A program made the translations under genes and the position numbers. Source: an uncultured Draconibacterium sp. (GTDB lineage Bacteria > Bacteroidota > Bacteroidia > Bacteroidales > Prolixibacteraceae). Taken from it: a stretch of 64,000 nt of DNA. Positions 26,569 through 36,200 of the stretch are shown piece by piece. Position 1 is the first letter of the stretch; each line of letters starts with the position of its first letter. The stretch spans positions 992,001-1,056,000 of the forward strand of contig NZ_OY781365.1 in assembly GCF_963676815.1 (NCBI RefSeq), read 5' to 3'. The notes under the pieces were generated by a model. That model saw only the letters and a list, made by a program, of their open reading frames with translations, did no database searches and was not told the DNA's origin.

Positions 26569-27888
26569 ATGACAAAAGAAGAAAAATATACATTGGCAAA
26601 ATGGGCGATGAATCATGCACTTGAGAATGGAGCCCAGGAGGTAAGCGTAAGCATATCAAACAGCGAAAGTAGCAGCGTTGAAGTACGCGAAGAAAAAATA
26701 GACAAACTGGAACAAGCTATCCAAAGCAATCTTTCCATCCGGTTATTTGTCGACAAAAAATATTCATCACATTCAACCAGCCGTTTAAACAAGGAAGACC
26801 TTGCACGTTTTATTGAAGAGGCAATTGAAGGTACAAAGTATTTGTCTGAAGATGAATTCAGAACCTTGCCTGATCCGGAACTGTATTACAAAGGCGACGG
26901 AAAAGATCTTGGCTCGCTTGACCCCAATTTCAGCAATGTTGATCCGGAAGAAAAAATTCAGGTTGCTTTTGCCGCTGAAAAAGAAATTTTGGGCAGCAAC
27001 GAGCGCATTATCTCCGTATCGAGCAGTTACTACGACGGCTTAAACGAGCGGGTAATGGTTAATAGCAATGGATTTGAAGGCGATACCGCCAACTCATATT
27101 TTGGACTGAGTACCAACGTATCGGTAAAAGGAGATGGTGATGCACGACCAGAGTTTGGCTGGGGAGAATCTGCAATACAATACAACGACCTGAAAAAAAC
27201 GGGAACCGGAACAACAGCTCTTAAAAGGGCACTCGACAAAATTGGTGCTGAAAAAATTAAATCAGATACGATGCCAATGATCGTTGAGAATCGCGTGGTA
27301 GGCCGTATTTTTAGTCCGCTTATTAATGCATTAAGCGGTTCTGCCATTCAGCAAAAAAATTCGTTCCTAATCGATAAATTGGGTGAAAAAGTAGCTTCGG
27401 AGAAATTAACTTTAACCGACGATCCGTTTATTATCGGAGGCCGAGGTTCGCGCCTGTTTGATGGCGAAGGTATTGCCACCAAAAAACGTTCGGTTTTTGA
27501 AAAAGGCGTTTTGAAAAGGTATTACATCGACACCTATTACGGCAAAAAACTGGAAATGGAGCCCAACAGTGGATCGACTACCAACCTGGTTTTCGAAACC
27601 GGAGATAAAGACCTTGACGCATTAATTGCATCGGTTAAAAAGGGAATTTTTGTTACAGGATTTAACGGCGGTAACAGTAATGGATCAACCGGAGATTTCT
27701 CGTATGGGATTGAAGGATTTTTAGTGGAGAATGGCGAGATTGTAAAACCGGTTACAGAAATGAACATTACCGGAAACATGAAAACCTTGTGGGCAAACAT
27801 TGGAGAAGTTGGTAACGACGCACGTGAAGATTCGTCATGGCGCACACCCTCTATTCTTTTCAACGATGTTGATTTTAGTGGATTGTAA
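26569..27888 (+). CDS. TldE/PmbA-like partner protein
   Basis: 439 residues, the typical TldE length. Matches the family (NGAQEVSVSISNSESSSVEVREEKI-type start, split here for length; SSYYDGLNERVMVNSNGFEG; FNGGNSNGSTGDFSYGIEGF at the C-terminus) and lacks the HExxxH zinc motif, as expected for TldE, which is the non-catalytic half of the heterodimer. It has no signal peptide, unlike its TldD-like neighbour. Second gene of a two-gene operon, ended by a strong bidirectional terminator. Confidence 0.88.
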   Translation: MTKEEKYTLAKWAMNHALENGAQEVSVSISNSESSSVEVREEKIDKLEQAIQSNLSIRLFVDKKYSSHSTSRLNKEDLARFIEEAIEGTKYLSEDEFRTLPDPELYYKGDGKDLGSLDPNFSNVDPEEKIQVAFAAEKEILGSNERIISVSSSYYDGLNERVMVNSNGFEGDTANSYFGLSTNVSVKGDGDARPEFGWGESAIQYNDLKKTGTGTTALKRALDKIGAEKIKSDTMPMIVENRVVGRIFSPLINALSGSAIQQKNSFLIDKLGEKVASEKLTLTDDPFIIGGRGSRLFDGEGIATKKRSVFEKGVLKRYYIDTYYGKKLEMEPNSGSTTNLVFETGDKDLDALIASVKKGIFVTGFNGGNSNGSTGDFSYGIEGFLVENGEIVKPVTEMNITGNMKTLWANIGEVGNDAREDSSWRTPSILFNDVDFSGL

Positions 27889-27910
27889 ACGTTTTTTACT
27901 TCATAACATA

Positions 27911-27942
27911 AAAAAACAGGAGCCGTTTGGCTCCTGTTTTTT
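27911..27942. terminator. Bidirectional terminator between tldE-like and the T9SS operon
   Basis: ACAGGAGCC, loop GTTT, GGCTCCTGT, flanked by an A-run on the left and a T-run on the right: a perfect 14-bp stem counting the A/T flanks. It would end transcription from both the plus-strand tld genes and the minus-strand gene whose stop is at 27966. Confidence 0.92.
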
Positions 27943-27965
27943 TTATGTCTTATACCCAATTAGAC

Positions 27966-30509
27966 CTATCGTTTTACAACAAGCTTTTGTGTATCACTTA
28001 CACCATTTATCACTGTTTTAACCAGGTAAATTCCTGCTTCAAAGTTCGACAAATCCAATTCGATTTTATTCGTGTAACGGAATTTTTCTTTAATCAGCAT
28101 CTTTCCTCCAATATCAAATAACATTAATTCCGACTTATCGTTAAATCCTCCCAAATCAACTGTCAACTGAGTGTTTGCCGGATTTGGATAGATAGTAATA
28201 TTTGCCGATTTCTCTCCATTTTCGTTTGCTCCTAACACATAGTCTAAAACACAAACGGCAAAAGTATCGGTTGCAAAAAGTCCTTCCGCATCAACTGCTT
28301 TTACAACAATGTTTACACATCCTGTATCAGCAATTGTTGGTTGAAATGTTAGCGAATCGTTTGAAAAACTTGCCCATTCGGGCAGCTCGTTTGTTCCTTC
28401 TTCGTAAACCGAGAAAGTTAACTCATTGCTATCTGCATCGTCAAAATACTCACCTAAAACGGCACTTACATAAACACTCTCTGTTTTATCTGCATTCACT
28501 TCAACATCTTCGGCACCTGTAACTAAAAATGGTGCGCTGTTAGTTGCCCCAACAAATAAAGTAAAAGCCTCTTCTGTTTTGCGCTGTTGATCATCTTCCA
28601 CAGTAATTGTTATTTGCGATGAGCCTTCAACTCCTTGTACCAGCTTGATTTCAAGAATTGCTTTTGAATTGTTACCGCAATAAATTATATTAAGGTACGA
28701 CACCAAATCATCATTATCCGCAACTGCACTAAGCGACAACTCGCCTGCTGCGCATGCATTTCCATAGATTCCGGTTAGTACGGTGTTTATTTCCTGGGTT
28801 GTTGTAGTTACATGCATATCCTCCATGGCATCAATCACCGGGTTTTCATTTTCAGACACGACCGAAATGGTGAATGTCATCGTATCTGAGTTCCCGGCTT
28901 CATCAATGGCCACCCAAGTTTCTTCCCAGTCTCCTGTCGCATAGCTGGCCTCAGCTCCTTGTCCTGAAAGCAATTCAAGCGAAGCAATGCAGGCTTCATC
29001 CACCAAAATTTCAGGATAGTTAACCAATGTTTCGCAGCTGCCTGCAGGAATTACAACATCAAAGTCTTCTACTTCCTGAATAACCGGCGCAATATCATCA
29101 ACCAATGTAATTACCTGAGTATATTCAGGACTTATATTTCCTGAATTGTCCGTTACTATCCATGTGTTTGTGTAGGTTCCTACCTCGCTACAACCGGCAT
29201 CAGCAACAAATGCTCCTGAGGTTTTTACGATATCAGAAACATCAGAATCACAGTTATCATCGGCAACCGGAGCAAGCTCCTGTGCTTCAGCAATAGCTGC
29301 CAGGTTGCTGTAACTTATTGTACGGTTTAAAGCCGAAGAATTAGTTGTCCAGAATGGTGCCTCATCGCGAATGGTAAATGTTGCTCCATGAAAAACCAGG
29401 GTATAGTTTGAACTTAAACTTAGTGTTCCTTGCGTAATATCGTATTCTCCTAAATCTTCGCCAGATTCACGAGTAAGATGTCCGGAGAAAGAATCACCAG
29501 AGACCAAAGCGGGAGAAACGGAGTAAGTAAGTGAAGGATCATTTTGGTTACAATCTTTACTTCGATCGTTTGCATATACATTTACAATCTTTTTGGTAAT
29601 ATTGGCACTTAATCCTGTTGGCTGTGTTAAACTGTAATTACCACTGCTTGTTCCGGATAAAGTAATAGCTGCAGTAACGGAGATGTTTGTTCCAACATTT
29701 TTCTGGCTAAAACTTCCAACTGCATTTCCGATTGAGACATTGTCGCCACTTATAGCACCAACAAGACTTGCTCCTGTTATTGAAGCACTTGTTGTACCGT
29801 CGTATACCTTATTCGATGCACTTGCATTGGAAACCGTCAGATTCTTCTTACTGATTGATGCCGTTGTTGTTTCAACCTTTGTAAATTGATAATTTCCGGC
29901 ATCCGAACCACTAATAGTAATATCTCCTGTAACTGTTTTTCCGGTTCCAACATTCTTGTTATCAAACTGACCATTACTTGCAGTAATTGTAACATCTCCA
30001 TCAACGCTTCCGCCGCTAACAGTGTAGCCAACAACGGCATTAGTAGTGGCATCATATTGTTTATCTTCTGCAGTAAGACTAACAGTTCGTTGCAACTTCA
30101 CACTTATGTTTGTATATGCCGACTCGTTATCGGTAAAAACATTGTACGGTGAATTGTTTAAAAACTCCACGCTTGCATTGTACTCTGTGCTTGTACTAGA
30201 GTCCCAGATTTTTATGCCAATATTGTGCCCTGCCGTATACCCGGTGCCGGCTCCCTCGGCTTTTGCAGCAGCAATCTGCTCAGGCCCCGAGAATGTACCA
30301 CTTACCTGAAATACACCGCAACAAATATTGCCGTCAAAAACTGCAATCTCATCGCCATTTGTCAAGTCCACTCCTCCTATTTGTGCATCATAAACGTAAA
30401 TATTCATGTAGGTTTGCGGCTGAGAAGTATAATCTACTGTAAAATGTTGAGCAAACAAAGGTAAGCATGCCCAAACCAGTGCTGTAACTATTAAAAACTT
30501 CTTCATCAT
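27966..30509 (-). CDS. T9SS-sorted surface protein with YDG/MBG domains
   Basis: 847 residues. Signal peptide (MMKKFLIVTALVWACLPLFAQ), then a module with GDEIAVFDGNICCGVF (about 50-65), two YDG-type repeats (ISKKNLTVSNASASNKVYDG; about 145-310), an MBG-type repeat (about 312-390), HYR-like repeats (about 395-560), Ig/cadherin-like domains to about 760, and a type A T9SS sorting domain (ITIYPNPANTQLTVDLG, then GIYLVKTVINGVS). Exported by Sec, crosses the outer membrane by T9SS and is attached or released. Likely adhesive or structural; no catalytic domain seen. Last gene of the operon. The GDEI module also occurs in the neighbouring giant protein. Confidence 0.85.
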   Translation of the reverse strand: MMKKFLIVTALVWACLPLFAQHFTVDYTSQPQTYMNIYVYDAQIGGVDLTNGDEIAVFDGNICCGVFQVSGTFSGPEQIAAAKAEGAGTGYTAGHNIGIKIWDSSTSTEYNASVEFLNNSPYNVFTDNESAYTNISVKLQRTVSLTAEDKQYDATTNAVVGYTVSGGSVDGDVTITASNGQFDNKNVGTGKTVTGDITISGSDAGNYQFTKVETTTASISKKNLTVSNASASNKVYDGTTSASITGASLVGAISGDNVSIGNAVGSFSQKNVGTNISVTAAITLSGTSSGNYSLTQPTGLSANITKKIVNVYANDRSKDCNQNDPSLTYSVSPALVSGDSFSGHLTRESGEDLGEYDITQGTLSLSSNYTLVFHGATFTIRDEAPFWTTNSSALNRTISYSNLAAIAEAQELAPVADDNCDSDVSDIVKTSGAFVADAGCSEVGTYTNTWIVTDNSGNISPEYTQVITLVDDIAPVIQEVEDFDVVIPAGSCETLVNYPEILVDEACIASLELLSGQGAEASYATGDWEETWVAIDEAGNSDTMTFTISVVSENENPVIDAMEDMHVTTTTQEINTVLTGIYGNACAAGELSLSAVADNDDLVSYLNIIYCGNNSKAILEIKLVQGVEGSSQITITVEDDQQRKTEEAFTLFVGATNSAPFLVTGAEDVEVNADKTESVYVSAVLGEYFDDADSNELTFSVYEEGTNELPEWASFSNDSLTFQPTIADTGCVNIVVKAVDAEGLFATDTFAVCVLDYVLGANENGEKSANITIYPNPANTQLTVDLGGFNDKSELMLFDIGGKMLIKEKFRYTNKIELDLSNFEAGIYLVKTVINGVSDTQKLVVKR

Positions 30510-30528
30510 TTTTCGTTTTTTTCGTGAT

Positions 30529-30567
30529 GAAACCGAAGCTTACTCCGCGTGTTTCTGCTTCGGTTTC
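30529..30567 (-). promoter_or_regulatory. Intercistronic perfect inverted repeat
   Basis: GAAACCGAAGC at 30529-30539 and its reverse complement at 30557-30567 flank a 17-nt loop, in the 74-bp gap between the last two genes of the surface operon. No T-run follows on the minus strand, so it is not a standard terminator; it may be an RNA processing or stabilising hairpin. Confidence 0.6.
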
Positions 30568-30583
30568 TACTATTTATATCTTG

Positions 30584-33264
30584 TTATTGTTTTAAAACAT
30601 TACCACTGTATTTTCCATTAACACGGATGTAATACAAGCCCGGTTTTACCGATTCGCCACTTTGGCTATTTCCGTCCCAGCGAACCTTGTCATGTCCGGT
30701 TGAAATACCATATTCAATGGTTTTTACTTTTCTTCCCTGAATATCATAAATATCAATCTCCAGATCATCACCTTCCGGCTGTACAACTTCAATCACCATC
30801 ATTGTGGTAAATGGATTCGGGTATAATTTTACTCCGTAAACATTTGAGTTACGTTCATCAACATCGCCAATTCCCAGTTCTGATGACAGAGCCACTACTG
30901 ATGTTGCACCAACTACAAACTGTTCCGGTCCGGAGATGATGTCAAACTCAACTTCCTGTTTTTCACCATTTCGTAAAATGCTTATTGAGTATCTGTTACC
31001 TGCAATAAATCCATTTGCATCATGAGTCATTCCATCGTTCGACGAAACTGGTATACTAATCATATTATTCAGGTAATTGTAATCATCAATTGTTACCGAT
31101 CCTACACACAAATCGCCATCGAATATTCCAATTTCATCACCCGTTTTAATTCCTTTTTGGTAGAGTTCTGCCAAAACAATATTCATATGGTTAAATCCAT
31201 TTCCGGTAAATACAGGACTAAAGCTTGATGAAGCCAGCAGACCAGGAACAGTGGTCAATGATTTTGTCGACACCTCGTTAATAGTAAGTGTACACGCTTG
31301 CGAAACCTTAACCTTATATCCTTTACCAGGCACAAAATTACCAATGAAGTTGTACCAGCTTCCTGCTAATTCTTCAATAGAACTACCTTTTTCGTCCATT
31401 GCTTTCAATAGATAGCCATTATCGATTAAAGCCTGAAGCACCTCCATTGCGTCCTGCTCATTTAAAGCCGGGAACGAAATCATATTCCAACCCTGAACCA
31501 ATTCAATATCCATTGGCAACTCAACAGGAATTCCCTCAACTAACAGTGAGGTATTTTCACTTACCTTAAGTTGATAACCTTCTGTAAACAGCAGATCACC
31601 GATGCTTTCAAACCAGGTATCTCCACCTAAATTTTCAATGGTTCGTCCTTGTTCGTCCATCACTTTCAGAAGTGTTCCGTCATCAATAAGTGGTTGAAGA
31701 ACATCAATCAATTTCATTGAGCCATTCGGTCTAAGGCCTACAGAAATAAGATTCCAACCGGCAGTCAGACCAAGGTTTTGCTCCCGTTGTAAATTCACAA
31801 TACTTGCTGTGGCAGAACCGCTTGTTGAAGCTAAGGTATATTGTCCGGCATCAGAGCCTGTAAGCGCAATTCCTGTAACTGTAACAGTCTTGCCATCACC
31901 AATTTCAGCATCATCAAACAGGGCGCTAACATAAGTTAATTGAACATCGTCGCCTGCCAGGAAGTTACCAGATAAGGTAACTGTTGCATCTGTATTTCCA
32001 TCGTATTCTTTATCTTCAGCTACAATGCTTACAGTTATTGGTGCTGCAGAGATCACACGATTTGGTCCGGTTTTCCAATGATCTGTATTCGTTTCAAGTA
32101 CGTAATTATTAATATCTGCTCCACCTGAAATGATAACACTATTGTAAATAACCACTTTTTCTGTTCCCACATTTGCATCTTCAAAATCTGCATCGCGTTG
32201 GAATGAAAGGTTATCTCCCGGTACACGGTCATCATCAAATCCTAATCCTGTTGCAACGGTAGTTCCGTCATACAATTTATTATCAGCTGCAAAGTTGCTG
32301 AGGTGAAGAATTCGTTTCTCTACAGTAAGTGTGGCATCGTCATAACTTACATCATAGTTCGAAAGTTTAAATCCTCCACTTCCACTTTCACTGTTTGCAT
32401 CTATCGAGATTGTGTAAGTACCAATATCAGCTAAACGAGCTTCACCGGCACTTGTAAAGGTCACGCCATCAATCGTTTCACCAGTGGACATTCCGTCACC
32501 TTCGGTTGTACTAACTGTGTATTCAGTAGTGCCTAATGTCCAGTAATCAGCATGTCCAATACCTGCCTCCGGACCATTTCCGTAAGTTTTAACCTGATCG
32601 TTGGCAACAAGAGTAATTGCTCGTTTTGTAATTTCGAAGTCTGCGTTAGTTAAAGTAATATTATAGTTTGCATTTACTAAAGTTCCTAAAGTATAGGCGT
32701 AACTTCCAACATCTTCACCCGCCACACGGCCCAAGCCTCCAGTAAATCCGATTACAGAATTATTAGCCAGCACAGAATCAACTGCCGGATATGATGTCCA
32801 TGTAAATTCCGGATCCAATTCGCCGTATGTTTTACTTTGGTCGGCATCGGCGGTTACTGTTACATCCAGCTGAGTGATTTCCATACTATCAAGCTCGTAA
32901 GTGATGTTGTAGTTTGAGTTATCCAAACTTCCCTGCCCGATGTGGTAGAAACCTACATCTTCGCCTGCTACGCGATCCAGTGTTCCACTGAAACCGATTA
33001 CTTCTGCGTTGGCCAGCTCTGCTCCTACCGCAGGATTTGAAACAAATGTAAGTTCCGGATCAAGCTCACCGTATGTTTTACTTTGGTCGGCATCGGCAGT
33101 TACTGTTACATCCAGCTGTGTGATTTCCAAACTATCAAGCTCGAATGTGATGTTGTAGTTTGAGTTATCCAGACTTCCCTGTCCGATGTGGTAGAAACCT
33201 ACATCTTCGCCTGCTACACGGTCAAGTGTTCCACTGAAACCGATTACTTCCGCGTTGGCCAGCT
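30584..33264 (-). pseudogene. C-terminal part of the frameshifted giant adhesin, with T9SS sorting domain
   Basis: Reading frame of about 890 residues that continues the upstream gene after a one-base deletion near 33264. It has no signal peptide; the first usable start would be a TTG at 33130 inside an MBG repeat. Order: MBG repeats (VTADADQSKTYGELDP), YDG repeats (NKLYDGTTV, DKEYDGNTD), two GWNLIS-type modules (GWNLISVGL and GWNMISFPA), a GDEIGIFDGDLCVGSV module and a type A T9SS sorting domain (VKLYPNPFTTMMVIEV to KPGLYYIRVNG). Read together with 33244-42156 it makes one protein of about 3,850 residues. On its own it could not be secreted. Confidence 0.8.
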
Positions 33265-33299
33265 TGCTCCTACAACAGGATTTGAAACGAATGTAAGTT
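32809..33299 (-). repeat. Near-identical 246-bp tandem repeats encoding MBG domains
   Basis: The unit at 32809-33054 (246 bp, 82 codons) is closely copied at 33055-33299, which is 245 bp long because one base is missing. A third, more diverged unit follows from 33300. The repeats encode KTYGELDP-type MBG domains. The 1-bp difference is the frameshift that splits the giant gene. Confidence 0.85.
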
Positions 33300-36200
33300 C
33301 CGGATCCAATTCACCGTATGTTTTACTTTGGTCGGCATCGGCAGTTACTGTTACATCCAACTGCTCAATCTCAAAATCAGTAGATGTATAACTTATATTG
33401 TAGTTGGTGTTATCAAGTGTTCCCTGGTTAATTGCATACAAACCTGCATCTTCGCCGGCAACTCGTGCCAGACTACCTGAGAAGTTAATAACATGACCAT
33501 TGTCCAATGTGGTTTCAACTGCCGGAACAGAAGTGAAAGTTAATGCGGGATCAACTTCACCGTATGTTTTGTGCTGGCCTGCATCGGCAGTAACTGCTAC
33601 TTCCAGTTGTGAAATAGTAAACTCATTTAAATTTTCATATGTGACATTGTAATTTGACTCAATATTATTTTCAACTGGTTCTACAACTATCTGCTCAAAT
33701 TCCACTTTTTGCGTTTCCCAATTAGCTCCTGATGATGTATACATTTCATCATCCTGAGAATACATGGCATATGCAAATGTTCCATACGCCATGTAACCAT
33801 CATCATGTAGTAATGCAGATTCACTATTATAAAGACCTTTTGATGTAATAATTGTAACTTCAGGAATATCCTCATGTACGTAACAATCTTTACCATCTCT
33901 TAATCCTATGTAATGGTAGATAGCATTAAGTTCGCTATACTCTCCGGTTATACCTGTAACTATTATAGCTGTATCAACAATCGTTAATGTATTTTTATTA
34001 ATCGCATAACTATCTACATCCTCACCTGCATCACGAGAAAGCCCTCCGGAGAAAGCATCTCCTTCGGCCAGGCTTCCTGCAGTGATTGAATAGGTAAATG
34101 CAGCAGGATCATTTTCGCCATAAACTTTAGTCTGACCTGCATCAACTGCTATAGTGAGTGCTCGTTGATTAATTACACCAGAATTGTCATCAACGTACGT
34201 AATACTATAGTTATTACCTCCATTTCCATCATCAATAACTGTTCCCGATGGGGTAAGTATTTTGCCCGTGCCAACTAACTTCGTATCGAAGATTTGCGAA
34301 CCTACCGTAACGATGGCATCTCCGGTTTTCAATGCATCTACAACAGGTTCCATGTCTGACAGATTATTTCCGTCGTAAACTTTAATTGCTGACTGGGCTG
34401 TAACATCAATAGGATATTGACTTATGGTTGCCAAGGTAGAATCCATCCAAACTGTAGCGCTTCCTTCATTTTCGCCATCAGTGGCAAATAAATAGTTGTC
34501 GGCGTCGGCACCTCCCGAAATTGTGATTTCGTAGATTACTGTTGTGTCAACAGCACTATTTCCATCCCAGTTTACATGGCGACTAACAAAATTAGCCGTT
34601 GTGTCAAAAGTTAGCTCATCCCCACTTATTAAGTCAGTTTCAAATGAACTGATGTATGCTGTATCAGTAGCATCATAAACTTTGTTATCAACGACAAAAT
34701 TGCTAAGTGTTAATGGATACTTCGTAATCTCGAACTGATTATCGTTCACAAAAGTGATATCGTAATTAGCCATTTTACTATTTTCTCCTTCCACAATGTC
34801 TAATCCTGTCAGAGAAACATCGTAGAGTCCAACATCTTCTCCTGCTTCACGAGTCATCGCTCCTATAAATTGATCTCCATTCACTAAGGCATCAAACGGC
34901 GATGCCGATGTTATTGCATAGGTAAACGTTGGATCTGTTGTATTATCATTACTATAAACCTTACTTTGACCGGCATCTACTGTTATAGTTATTGGTCGTG
35001 GTTCAACGGATAATGTACCAACAGCGTAAGTAATATCATAGTAACTGGTATCGATTTCGTTAATTCCTGTTGCATTTGATGGAACAATATTGTAGTCTCC
35101 AACAGTAGCTGCGGAAGCTGTTCCTGCACTAATTAATGTAACGTTTGTAATGGAATCATCTCCTGCATAAATTTCTGGATTCCCATAACCACTGGTTACT
35201 GTAAATTCAGTACTGCCTAAATCATATACGTCGCCATAATACTGTTTGGTTTTATTAATAGCAGTAATAGTAATTGGTCGTGCCAGCACTTTAATTTTTA
35301 CCTGCGATCCATATTTTGAAGGTTGTGCCAAATCCACAACTGTTACCCACCATTCATTAACGTTTGGATAATCAGGGTGTTCAAAACTTGGTCGTTCAAA
35401 AAGGATAGCATTTGTAAAGGTATGAATACCACTATCGAGAGCTGTAAAAGTATAATCTTCAGGATAGTTATTTCCTGCATCAGTTGGCTCATTAGCTTCC
35501 TGATCGGTTAAACTAAAGGTGATTGAACCGTTATAGTTAATTTTACGGTTTCCGAAAATATCAATTGCTTCTACAGTAACAGTTTGTCGGTCTCCATAAT
35601 AATGCTCGGTCCAGCCTTCACCAACATCTGTTCCCACACCACTAACTATAAAATGACTAAGTGCTGCCGGTTTTACCTCCAGAATATCAGTTGCATTTTG
35701 AACATCAACATCCGGATCATCAAGACTTGTTTTATCTGATGCTGTGATTAAATGATGTCCTTCTACCTGAGAATAATACCAGAAATCAGCAGAAGTTTGA
35801 TTATTTAAAATAGCTACTGCAGTAACAGAACTACCGCCAGTTGCTACATCATAGAATTTCGTGCTAACATCTGAATCAGCCGAATAGAGATATACTGTTT
35901 CGTCGCTGCTTGCATCCGATCCATCCGGATTTACAACGTTGTTTACAAGGTTATCATATGCATCATAACGCTCAACGGTGTATGCTCCTCGTTGCCCACC
36001 TGCATAAATGTAGTCGGGTATAGTACTGTAAACGAATTTAGCGGTTGCATTATGATCGACTGTTACCGAACCTGAAGTTACAGGTGTTAATACCGGACTG
36101 GCATCAAAATCAATCGTTATTGTTTCCATTAACTCGTAACTCAAATCAGTATAGCCAATAATTCCGTTTTCGGCAGTAAGATCAGTCGTCCCTTGCAGAA

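Noticed and set aside
30584..33130. The C-terminal adhesin frame as an independent gene
   Set aside because: Its only early start is a TTG inside an MBG repeat, it has no signal peptide, and the shifted frame continues exactly from the upstream gene.
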